42,011 nucleotides of DNA from a virus: positions 1 to 42,011 of the IMG/VR virus record IMGVR_UViG_3300025645_000150; one strand, 5' to 3'. Below are positions 5,541 to 12,713 of the stretch, piece by piece. Within the stretch, counting starts at the first letter, position 1, and every line of letters starts with the position of its first letter. A program made the translations under genes and the position numbers. The notes beneath the pieces are model-generated. The model was not told the DNA's origin, did no database searches, and saw nothing but the letters and a program-made list of their open reading frames with translations.

Positions 5541-5965
5541 AATTATATAAACTAGATGCAAACGTTGCAAGAATACTTGCTACTGTGTCTAGACTTACTG
5601 AGGTCCCAATCAGTAAGATTAGAGGTAAAACCAGAAACGGTGAAGTAGTTGCGGCTAGACGTATATGTATGGTGCTTATTAATGATAAGTTAAAATACAG
5701 CTCTACTGTAAATGCTGCTATATTTCATAGAGATCATGCTACAGTGCTGCACGCATTTAAAGTGCATGCAGATCTTATGGATGTAGATAAGGCATATGCA
5801 GAGTTCTTTAATATATGTGAAATAGCTATAGGAATTAAAGGTATGTCAGATTCTAATGATAAAGATGAAATGATAAAAAAGTTTGCAGCTCGTGTGGAAT
5901 ATCTTGAGCATGAAAATGAAGAACTGCAAATGCAAATTAGTAAAATACAAGTAATATTATCATGA
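5528..5965 (+). CDS. DnaA domain IV-like DNA-binding protein, 145 aa
   Basis: Residues about 10-80 match the C-terminal duplex-binding domain of DnaA: a helical region with ISKIRGKTRNGEVVAARRICMVL, then FHRDHATVLHAFK (R68-A76), the equivalent of the DnaA signature (RDHSTVxHA) that reads the DnaA box. No AAA+ ATPase region is present. The C-terminus (about 113-145) is a heptad-like coiled coil (MIKKFAARVEYLEHENEELQMQISK), suggesting dimerisation. It overlaps the polymerase gene by 13 nt, fitting an origin-recognition or replication-regulating role. It could instead act as a competitor of host DnaA. Confidence 0.85.
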   Translation: MGKIKLYKLDANVARILATVSRLTEVPISKIRGKTRNGEVVAARRICMVLINDKLKYSSTVNAAIFHRDHATVLHAFKVHADLMDVDKAYAEFFNICEIAIGIKGMSDSNDKDEMIKKFAARVEYLEHENEELQMQISKIQVILS

Positions 5966-6066
5966 ACAAACCAAAACACGAATTTGACTACAACATGTTT
6001 GCCTGTACTATAGGCTTTCTAGGTATAATAGTATTAATATTAACAATGTTAATTATAAATAATTAA
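5962..6066 (+). CDS. Single-TM mini-protein, 34 aa
   Basis: The ATG at 5962 overlaps the previous stop (ATGA), and a TAA ends the frame 3 nt before the next gene. After a short polar N-terminus (MNKPKHEFDYN) nearly the whole rest is hydrophobic (FACTIGFLGIIVLILTMLII), one membrane helix. Good coupling and tight packing between two genes support it as real. It could target the host membrane, but no function is recognised. Confidence 0.5.
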   Translation: MNKPKHEFDYNMFACTIGFLGIIVLILTMLIINN

Positions 6067-6069
6067 ATT

Positions 6070-6348
6070 ATGTTACACGAAATAGAATTAGAAAATGGAT
6101 ACACGGTCCAAGTTGATTATGAATATGAATCATCTGAATTAGACTACAGTGGTACAGGTTACCACGGCGGTGTTACAATTAATGCCTTATGGGCAAACTT
6201 AACAGACACTAATGGTAACCTGTTAAAGGTAGATATTCTGCATTTTATGCAGGGTTTTGAAGAGTTTGATAAAGATGAACTTGAAGGTATAATACAAGAA
6301 AACTACGAAGACTATGAGCCAGATCCAGATAGATTTAGGGATGAGTAA
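6070..6348 (+). CDS. Hypothetical acidic protein, 92 aa
   Basis: The product is strongly acidic, with a beta-rich N-terminal half (MLHEIELENGYTVQVDYEYE) and an acidic C-terminal tail (EDYEPDPDRFRDE). No catalytic motif is present. It lies 3 nt after the mini membrane protein and its last codons overlap the start of the SF2 helicase gene, so it is co-translated with replication genes. A DNA-mimic role is possible from charge alone but unsupported otherwise. Confidence 0.65.
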   Translation: MLHEIELENGYTVQVDYEYESSELDYSGTGYHGGVTINALWANLTDTNGNLLKVDILHFMQGFEEFDKDELEGIIQENYEDYEPDPDRFRDE

Positions 6349-7507
6349 ACTAATAAAAGTAAAAGATACAGAGCAAAAGAAAGCTCTTAACAATTGGGCA
6401 AAGAAAGGTTTTAACGGTAGTATTATCGCTGGTACAGGCTTTGGTAAGTCTAGGTGTGGTGTTATAGCTGTAGCTAAAACCTTATCTGATGGTGGCAAGG
6501 GACTTGTACTAGTTCCTACCCATCAGTTGCAAGACCAATTTAAAGAGGAGTTTATTAAGTGGGGCTATGAGTCTGCGCTAGATAATGTAGACATCTTATG
6601 TTATGCTTCTGCTTACAAGCTAGAGGATCAGCACTATGATGTTGTGGTCTGTGATGAGATACACCTTGGTCTGTCACCTGAGTATCGCAAGTTCTTTGAG
6701 AACAATACTTGGGACAGATTATTGTGCATGACTGCTACATTACCTGAAGATTACGAGTATAAAGAGTTGTTGTACAAGATTGCTCCTCTAGTGTATATGA
6801 TAAGTCTTGATGAATGTGTAGCGCTTGGCCTTGTTTCTCCTTATGAGATAGTTTGCATACCTATACAGCTAACTGATGTTGAACAGAAAGAGTACAAGAA
6901 AGCTAATAATACATTTGTATATGCTAAATACTGTCTTGGACAGTTTGGTGCATTTGATAAAGCAAAGCATATTATGGGTGCAGGTAAACACACGGCTAGC
7001 TCTGAAGATAAAGCTGCTGCTGCACAGTTCTATCGCTCTATTAGAGCACGTAAAGCTGTGGTAGACCATGCCGATGGTAAAATTGCAGAGTTGCAAAAGA
7101 TTGTTGTCAAGAACATAGGTGAAAAGATACTTGTGTTTGGTGGTAGCAATGAGTTTACTAACAAACTTGCAGATGCAACAGAAACATTCTCTACTGTATA
7201 TCACAGTGGGAAAACTAAGAAACAAAAAGAACAAGCACTGAAAGATTTTAGATCAGGTGACAAGCCTGTGCTGTGTTCTACAAAAGCTTTGAACCAGGGC
7301 TTCGATGTGGCTGATGCTACAATGGCTGTTATATGTGGCTTGACTAGCAAGTCCTTAACTATGATACAACGTGTAGGTAGAATTATACGTTATCAAGAAG
7401 GTAAGATAGGCAAGATACATATCTTGTATGTCAAGGATAGTCAAGAAGAAAAATGGTTGAAAAGTAGTGTGAAAAATCTAGATAATGTGACCTGGTTACC
7501 TTGTTAA
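6341..7507 (+). CDS. SF2 DNA helicase (388 aa)
   Basis: This is a DEAD-like superfamily 2 helicase. Walker A is GTGFGKS (31-37), Walker B is DEIH (105-108), motif III is TAT (131-133), and the second RecA-like lobe carries a motif V region (STKALNQGFDVADATMAV) and motif VI QRVGRIIR. It resembles the compact phage helicases of the UvsW/type III restriction subunit kind, which remodel branched DNA in replication and recombination. ATG 6341 is preferred over the in-frame ATG 6314 because it overlaps the previous stop (ATGAGTAA), an arrangement repeated at other gene junctions here. Confidence 0.93.
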   Translation: MSKLIKVKDTEQKKALNNWAKKGFNGSIIAGTGFGKSRCGVIAVAKTLSDGGKGLVLVPTHQLQDQFKEEFIKWGYESALDNVDILCYASAYKLEDQHYDVVVCDEIHLGLSPEYRKFFENNTWDRLLCMTATLPEDYEYKELLYKIAPLVYMISLDECVALGLVSPYEIVCIPIQLTDVEQKEYKKANNTFVYAKYCLGQFGAFDKAKHIMGAGKHTASSEDKAAAAQFYRSIRARKAVVDHADGKIAELQKIVVKNIGEKILVFGGSNEFTNKLADATETFSTVYHSGKTKKQKEQALKDFRSGDKPVLCSTKALNQGFDVADATMAVICGLTSKSLTMIQRVGRIIRYQEGKIGKIHILYVKDSQEEKWLKSSVKNLDNVTWLPC

Positions 7508-7538
7508 TCAGGCGCATTTTTCGTAAATTTATAAGCTT

Positions 7539-8084
7539 ATGCAATTAGAAATTGACATTAATTTATTAACTGAAAATGAGATAAGTGCAGATGATTATCT
7601 TGCTTTGTATGCTATATACAGAAAAGGATTTAAGACTCTGTCTAATCTAAAATTAAACCCTAACTGGGATGACTTACAAGAGAAAGGATTCGTTAAGATT
7701 GGCCCTGAAGGCTATGACACATACATTGTTAGGCAGAAGTTTATTGATTTGTTTGCTTCTGATTTTGATCAGATGTTTGCTCAGCTTTTGGCTACGTATC
7801 CTATGAAAGTTAGAACATCTAATGGTATCAGGGTATTACATGCTTCAGATCCAGATGCCAAGACAAACTTTAAAGCCAAAGAAAGGTATAGAAAGATTGT
7901 TTTGGATAGAAGGCACGTGCATGATCGTATTATGAAACTATTACATGTTCAGCTGAAGGTAGACAAACAAAGATTAGAATACTTACAAAATCTTGAAGTG
8001 TGGATAAACAATCACACTTGGGAAAAATACACAAATATAGACGACGATGCAGGAGAACAAGAAAGAATCACAAGAAGACTCTAA
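7539..8084 (+). CDS. Hypothetical replication protein, possible helicase loader (181 aa)
   Basis: The protein has an N-terminal part that could be a small winged-helix-like region and a basic, helical C-terminal half ending LQNLEVWINNHTWEKYTNIDDD. The layout YPMKVRTSNGIRVLHASD, then K..RYRKIV, then L..LEVWINN..WEKY resembles phage replisome-organiser and loader proteins found next to DnaB-type helicases. The gene overlaps the DnaB-type helicase start by 38 nt, which strengthens that reading. There is no ATPase motif, so a DnaC-type AAA+ loader is excluded. Confidence 0.6.
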   Translation: MQLEIDINLLTENEISADDYLALYAIYRKGFKTLSNLKLNPNWDDLQEKGFVKIGPEGYDTYIVRQKFIDLFASDFDQMFAQLLATYPMKVRTSNGIRVLHASDPDAKTNFKAKERYRKIVLDRRHVHDRIMKLLHVQLKVDKQRLEYLQNLEVWINNHTWEKYTNIDDDAGEQERITRRL

Positions 8085-8994
8085 CGTATTTCAAACTAGA
8101 GGATTTCAAAGAATAGACAGGGCGGTAAATCAATCTGTTGCTATAGTCAAACAGGCTAAGAAAGGGCAACGGAACGTACTAGCTACGTCCTGGAAAAGAC
8201 TTAACAGGAATCTTCTAGGTGGCCTACAAAAGGGTAAGATGTATGTAGTTGCTGGTCGTCCTGGTGTTGGTAAATCAGCATTCAGCAACCAGCTAATCTT
8301 TGATGTGCTTGATACTAACAGGCACAAGAAAATAATTGTATTGTATTGGACCTTTGAGATGCCCGGTTACCAGCAGGTGATGCGGTCAGCATCAAAGGAT
8401 GTTCAAAAACAAATGGCTGAACTACTGTCTGTAGATAATACATTGTCTGATAAAGACTTTGGTATCTATGCGGCAAAAGTTCAGAAGTATAAGAACTATC
8501 CTATATACTTTAACAATGTTCCTCGTAGTATGGAATACATAATGAATACTAACGAAGAACTATTTAGTCAGCATCCTGAGCACACAGTGATCAACTTATT
8601 TGACCACTCACGTTTGATACGTGGCAATGAAGAAACAGAGTTGCGCAGACTAAACACAGTATCTAAGGGTTGCATGTGGATGCAATCAAAACTTGGAGTT
8701 ATTAATATATTATTATCACAGCTCAATCGTAACATAGAACAAGAACATCGTGCTAAGAATCAGTACCAGCCACTACTAACAGATTTGTTTGGTGGTGATA
8801 GTATTGGCCAGGATGCACATGTAGTTATGATTCTTAATCGTCCTTATGACTTGTATGGTATCACAGATACATACTGCGGTGAGAACCCGCAAGGGTTACT
8901 CGCATGTCATATGGAAAAGAATCGTGACGGCTTGCTTGGTATGATTGGTTATGAAGCAGACATGAGTACATTTAATATTAAAGAAAGAAAATGA
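8047..8994 (+). CDS. DnaB-type replicative helicase (315 aa)
   Basis: RecA-fold hexameric helicase of the DnaB/gp41 type. GGLQKGKMYVVAGRPGVGKS holds Walker A (G70-S77); WTFEMP has the catalytic Glu104; VINLFDHSRLI contains the Walker B Asp186; and LLSQLNRNIEQ (Q225) is the DnaB motif sensing ATP. At 315 aa it lacks the N-terminal primase-binding domain of cellular DnaB, as in many phage helicases. It overlaps the loader candidate upstream by 38 nt and the Sak4-like gene downstream by 4 nt, so the three are translated as a unit. Confidence 0.93.
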   Translation: MQENKKESQEDSNVFQTRGFQRIDRAVNQSVAIVKQAKKGQRNVLATSWKRLNRNLLGGLQKGKMYVVAGRPGVGKSAFSNQLIFDVLDTNRHKKIIVLYWTFEMPGYQQVMRSASKDVQKQMAELLSVDNTLSDKDFGIYAAKVQKYKNYPIYFNNVPRSMEYIMNTNEELFSQHPEHTVINLFDHSRLIRGNEETELRRLNTVSKGCMWMQSKLGVINILLSQLNRNIEQEHRAKNQYQPLLTDLFGGDSIGQDAHVVMILNRPYDLYGITDTYCGENPQGLLACHMEKNRDGLLGMIGYEADMSTFNIKERK

Positions 8995-9692
8995 TGGAGT
9001 TACCAAAAACTGTGGTTAAGGCGAGCCGTAAGTCGCCTAAGAACATGATAATCTATGGTCCACCTAAGATAGGTAAGACTACAGTATTGTCACAATTAAA
9101 GGATTGTTTAATCATTGACCTTGAAGAAGGCTCAGACATGGTTGATGCCTTGAAGATTAAAGTTAGCAGCTTAAAAGAACTTGGTGAAGTTGGGAAAGCT
9201 ATCATAAAAGATGGTAGACCATACAAGTATGTGGCTATTGACACTATCTCCAAGTTGGAGGAATGGTGTGAAGCTGAAGCTAAAACTATATACATGCAAA
9301 CTCCTATGGGTAAGAACTTTGAACAGAAGAACCCTGGTGCATCAGTCCTATCATTGCCAAACGGCGCTGGCTATTTATATTTACGTATAGCCTACAAGAA
9401 ATGGATAGACAGACTGAATAAACTAGCGGATCATGTTATCTTAGTTGGCCACCTAAAGGACAAGATGCTTGAGAAGAAAGGCAAAGAGGTTGCTGTAAAG
9501 GACCTTGACTTGACTGGTAAGATCAAGCAGATTACATGTGCTAACGCTGATGCTGTTGGTTATATTTACAGAGAAGAGGATGAAACTATGGTTTCTTTCA
9601 ACTCTTTGGATGATGTAACAGCTGGTTCACGTTGTCACCACCTAAAAGGTAAGACCATGCCTCTAAATTGGTCAGAAATATTTATTGATTAA
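8991..9692 (+). CDS. Sak4-like RecA-fold recombination ATPase (233 aa)
   Basis: A single RecA-like ATPase domain: Walker A GPPKIGKTT (23-31) and Walker B YKYVAIDTI (about 77-85). Later comes DHVILVGHLKDK, the strand typical of the phage AAA_24/Sak4 family. These proteins bind ssDNA and promote annealing together with a phage SSB. An SSB-like gene lies two genes downstream. It overlaps the helicase gene by 4 nt (ATGATGG). The alternative, a generic phage NTP-binding protein, differs only in name. Confidence 0.88.
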   Translation: MMELPKTVVKASRKSPKNMIIYGPPKIGKTTVLSQLKDCLIIDLEEGSDMVDALKIKVSSLKELGEVGKAIIKDGRPYKYVAIDTISKLEEWCEAEAKTIYMQTPMGKNFEQKNPGASVLSLPNGAGYLYLRIAYKKWIDRLNKLADHVILVGHLKDKMLEKKGKEVAVKDLDLTGKIKQITCANADAVGYIYREEDETMVSFNSLDDVTAGSRCHHLKGKTMPLNWSEIFID

Positions 9693-9711
9693 CCGCGTAA
9701 AATTTTAAATC

Positions 9712-10092
9712 ATGATTGAAGCACGCACAAACAACCCTGGCGAGGTCACGCAGAAAAACGAAACACCAAACACTATTACAGTATCTATGATTCTGGAAGA
9801 CTTGGACAACGGCGTTGACCGTCCAGGTATTCAAGAGAAGTATGGTCTTGAGAAGTGGGAAGTAACACAGATGTTCCAGCACCCAGCATTGAAGGGTAAG
9901 AAAGCTAGAAAGGTCCGTAAGTTGTCTTTCAACTTTGTTGATGATACAGCTGCAGATCCTAATCAGACTAGTATTCCTGTAGAAGAACCAGATGTACACC
10001 AAGAAGCTATGTCTACTATAGCAGCTACACCTGAGTTACAACAGGAAGATCCTTTTATAGGAGAGTATGGTGAAGATGAAGATGAATTTTAA
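9712..10092 (+). CDS. Hypothetical protein with acidic tail, 126 aa
   Basis: Residues about 20-70 look like a small helical, possibly helix-turn-helix region (ITVSMILEDLDNGVDRPGI, then KYGLEKWEVTQMFQHPALKGKKARKVRKL). It is followed by a disordered segment and a strongly acidic end (FIGEYGEDEDEF). It sits between the Sak4-like ATPase and the SSB-like protein, so a role as a recombination or ssDNA-loading accessory is plausible. No family is recognised. Confidence 0.65.
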   Translation: MIEARTNNPGEVTQKNETPNTITVSMILEDLDNGVDRPGIQEKYGLEKWEVTQMFQHPALKGKKARKVRKLSFNFVDDTAADPNQTSIPVEEPDVHQEAMSTIAATPELQQEDPFIGEYGEDEDEF

Positions 10093-10110
10093 TTATTAAA
10101 CTAATTTATT

Positions 10111-10860
10111 ATGGCTATTAAAAGCAATGACAGTAATGTCGAAGTTGCAGGCGGAGGTATTAAACTATTTTCAGGCCTTGGCAACTTCAAAGTAATCGCA
10201 GTAAACCCTACAATGGCTGAGCTGCACGAATTGGGCATCATGGTAAAACAAGACCCAAACTATTTTGTTGAACTAAACGGAACTGAGTATTTCAAACTAA
10301 CTTTCTGGATTAAGAATGAAGATCTTACTACAAGATTTGATCTTCTTATGAACGGATCAGAGCGTGTATCTCAGACAGGTAAGAACCAGTGGATTAATGC
10401 TATTGGTCAGTCTACTTGGTCTGACGGTGAGCCTGAGTATGATTGGTTCAAGAAAGAAGGTTTGCGTAAAGCATTGACCGGTGAAGAAACTCTTATCAAT
10501 TTTGTTAAGCAGTGGGCTAACGTTGCTAATGGCGATGAGGCTTACTTTGATAGTATAGCTAAGATTGTTAAGGGTGATGTAACTGAGGTTAAAGCTTTGG
10601 TTAAACTTCTAGAGAGTAATGAAGTTAGATTACTGATTGGTGTTAAAGATGGTAAGTATCAGACTGTGTACACAAAAGTATTTGGTCGTGTAAAACCTCA
10701 ACGTGATGACTTGTTCGTTAAGAATCTTAATGATGATTATGGAACATTCAATGCAGAGTTTGACACGACGTTAGCTTGGGGTGCATTTAGTCCTGAACTA
10801 GCCGTTGTTACTCCAGATGCTGACTCTGATAATGTATCAGAAGATGAAGACTGGGTGTAA
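10111..10860 (+). CDS. Probable single-stranded DNA-binding protein (249 aa)
   Basis: The protein resembles phage SSBs of the T7 gp2.5/T4 gp32 kind in layout: an N-terminal globular, beta-rich domain (FKVIAVNPTMAELHELGI, YFKLTFWIKNEDL), a middle part with conserved aromatics (GKNQWINAIGQSTW) and an acidic C-terminal tail (DADSDNVSEDEDWV) ending in an aromatic residue, typical for SSB partner binding. No zinc motif is seen. Location after Sak4 and before a terminator fits. Family assignment is by architecture, not by a strict signature. Confidence 0.72.
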   Translation: MAIKSNDSNVEVAGGGIKLFSGLGNFKVIAVNPTMAELHELGIMVKQDPNYFVELNGTEYFKLTFWIKNEDLTTRFDLLMNGSERVSQTGKNQWINAIGQSTWSDGEPEYDWFKKEGLRKALTGEETLINFVKQWANVANGDEAYFDSIAKIVKGDVTEVKALVKLLESNEVRLLIGVKDGKYQTVYTKVFGRVKPQRDDLFVKNLNDDYGTFNAEFDTTLAWGAFSPELAVVTPDADSDNVSEDEDWV

Positions 10861-10874
10861 CATTATAGTAGTAT

Positions 10875-10947
10875 GGCCTTGTAACCTAGTGGTTATATGG
10901 CCTAGTTAATCAAATAATAAAGGGTAGTGTAAAAGCTACCCTTTTTT
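10875..10947 (+). terminator. Hairpin plus strong intrinsic terminator after the SSB-like gene
   Basis: AAAGGGTAG (10919-10927) pairs with CTACCCTTT (10936-10944) and runs into T residues to 10947, a textbook terminator. Just before it, GGCC..TAACC pairs with GGTTA..GGCC (10875-10902). This ends the main replication transcript before the primase-like gene. Confidence 0.88.
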
Positions 10948-10965
10948 ATTTTAAATTCGCAAACT

Positions 10966-11958
10966 ATGATTAAAAGCAGAAGTAGTGAGGATGTATTGAC
11001 GCCTGATAGAATACTATCAAAGATTAGTGAGGTAGATATATTTGCATACTATTGTAATTCTTTTAAACAGTTGGGTGTTAAATTTTGCAGTGAGATTAGA
11101 CAGGATAAGAAACCAGGTGTTTATATTATACTTTGGAAAGGTAGACTTTTGTACAAAGACTTTGCTTATCCGGATCATAAATTTGATTGCTTTGGTTATG
11201 TCATGGCAGCATACAATGTTTCTTTTTATTCTGCTCTTCGTATAATTGACAATGACTTTGGTCTTAATCTTGCATCAAGCAAAGAGGAGATGGCTTTCAC
11301 CAAAGGTTACCTTGGGTATCAATCTAAAATAAAGATTGAAAACAAAAAAGTAACTATAATTAAAAAGAAGTCTAGGCCTTGGAAGCGTAAAGATGCAGAT
11401 TTTTGGTCTCAATACTTGATTAGTAAAAAAACTTTGACTAAGTTTGCAGTTAGCCCTATCTCACACTACTGGATTAATGACAGTAGATTTACATGTAAGC
11501 TTAGCTATGCATATAAAATAGGTAGGAAATACAAAATTTATTCACCTTACGAAGAAGTAAAGTGGATGAGCAATACTAACTCTAAACAAATTCAAGGATA
11601 TGATCAATTACCTAACAAAGGGGATCTCTGCATTATCGCATCATCTCTCAAAGATGTTATGTGCCTTTTCGAGATGGGTATCTCTGCAGTCGCCATGCAA
11701 TCAGAAATGCAATTGCCACTGCGCAGTACAATCGAAGAACTAAAACAGAGATTTAAACAAGTTGCAGTCTTTTATGATAATGACTTTACTAATCCCAACA
11801 ATCCTGGTCAGACCATGGCTAAAAAGATTTGTAAAGAATATTATCCTATGAAGAACATTCTCATACCTGACGAGTATCAATTAAAAGATCCGTCAGACTA
11901 TGTTGCGCACTTTAAACAAACAGAAGGATTACAAACATTGATAGACATACAATTGTGA
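10966..11958 (+). CDS. TOPRIM-domain DNA primase-like protein (330 aa)
   Basis: The C-terminal third is a TOPRIM domain: LCIIASSLKDVMCLFEMG (about 221-238) is motif I, VFYDNDFTNPNNPGQTMAKK (268-287) carries the DxD motif (D271, D273), and LKDPSDY (306-312) is the usual tail motif. In motif I the canonical catalytic Glu position reads Ser (SSLKD), a variant of the usual EGxxD. The N-terminal region (about 20-110) resembles a CHC2-type primase domain without its zinc cysteines. It probably primes DNA synthesis with the DnaB-type helicase. The terminator upstream suggests its own transcript. Confidence 0.82.
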   Translation: MIKSRSSEDVLTPDRILSKISEVDIFAYYCNSFKQLGVKFCSEIRQDKKPGVYIILWKGRLLYKDFAYPDHKFDCFGYVMAAYNVSFYSALRIIDNDFGLNLASSKEEMAFTKGYLGYQSKIKIENKKVTIIKKKSRPWKRKDADFWSQYLISKKTLTKFAVSPISHYWINDSRFTCKLSYAYKIGRKYKIYSPYEEVKWMSNTNSKQIQGYDQLPNKGDLCIIASSLKDVMCLFEMGISAVAMQSEMQLPLRSTIEELKQRFKQVAVFYDNDFTNPNNPGQTMAKKICKEYYPMKNILIPDEYQLKDPSDYVAHFKQTEGLQTLIDIQL

Positions 11959-12398
11959 AGCGACGTACACGAAAACCAAAAAACAAAAAAGTAAGAAACG
12001 CTACCGCTAAGGTTTATAAGGGTATTAAGTTCAGGTCTAAGCTTGAACTTTTTACGTATAAGAAACTAGAAGATGCAGAGATTAAATCTTTGTATGAAAA
12101 GAAGAAGTATGTTTTACTAGAAGGTTTTCATTATACAGCTGAGTGCCACGAGCCTCACAAAACAAAAGGTTATATCGATAGTGGATATAAGGTTAGGGAT
12201 ATTACATATACTCCTGACTTTGTAGATCCTAATGGTAAATGGATTATAGAAGTAAAAGGTTTTGCAAATGATGTCTTCCCTTTGAAGTGGAAGATGTTTA
12301 AGAAACACCTCATGGAACTGGAGAATCCTCCAGTATTATACCTGCCTAAAAATCAAGGCCAGGTGCTACAAACAATAGAATTAATTAAACAACTTTAA
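11955..12398 (+). CDS. PD-(D/E)xK endonuclease, resolvase-like (147 aa)
   Basis: The small basic protein has the nuclease layout FRSKLE (E31), YTPDF (D88) and IIEVKG (E99, K101), then a lysine-rich helix (LKWKMFKKHL). This matches the phage PD-(D/E)xK family related to DUF1064 and T7 endonuclease I, usually assigned to cutting Holliday junctions or branched DNA. The start is GTG at 11955, overlapping the previous stop (GTGA). It fits between primase and recombination genes as a junction-resolving nuclease. Confidence 0.85.
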   Translation: MKRRTRKPKNKKVRNATAKVYKGIKFRSKLELFTYKKLEDAEIKSLYEKKKYVLLEGFHYTAECHEPHKTKGYIDSGYKVRDITYTPDFVDPNGKWIIEVKGFANDVFPLKWKMFKKHLMELENPPVLYLPKNQGQVLQTIELIKQL

Positions 12399-12401
12399 TT
12401 T

Positions 12402-12713
12402 ATGGAATACACAGAAGATTTGGTCCTCCGTCTGGATGGGCTTGGGATAGATATGTCCAAAGGTCACAGTGATACAGCCAAGCAACTTAATAAGTTGTAT
12501 GAAGAAACAAGGTACAATACATTTGGATACCTTGAAGATCTTGAGAAGTTTGATAAAGTCTTTGAACCGGTATATGGTTTGGAGTTTTTCATACTAGTCA
12601 GAGATGTACAACAACAATTCTTTAGAGAGATTAAGTATGCTGAGCTATCAGCTGAACTAAATGAAATACACGAACAAAGTAAAATAAATAGACATGAGTA
12701 TAAAAACGATTGA
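12402..12713 (+). CDS. Hypothetical protein, 103 aa
   Basis: A helical, acidic protein with no recognised motif. The middle (TRYNTFGYLEDLEKFDKVFEP) and C-terminus (YAELSAELNEIHEQSKINRH) are likely helices. It starts 3 nt after the nuclease gene and overlaps the rIIA-like gene by 20 nt, so it is translated with both. Function unknown. Confidence 0.65.
   Translation: MEYTEDLVLRLDGLGIDMSKGHSDTAKQLNKLYEETRYNTFGYLEDLEKFDKVFEPVYGLEFFILVRDVQQQFFREIKYAELSAELNEIHEQSKINRHEYKND

Noticed and set aside
7999-8007. Perfect DnaA box (TTATCCACA on the minus strand)
   Set aside because: A single 9-bp match inside a coding gene is expected by chance in a window this size, and there is no cluster of boxes.
1726-10895. 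Shared 11-mer CCTAGTGGTTA at 1726 and 10885
   Set aside because: Many 11-base repeats are expected by chance in 42 kb; the two sites are in different structural contexts.
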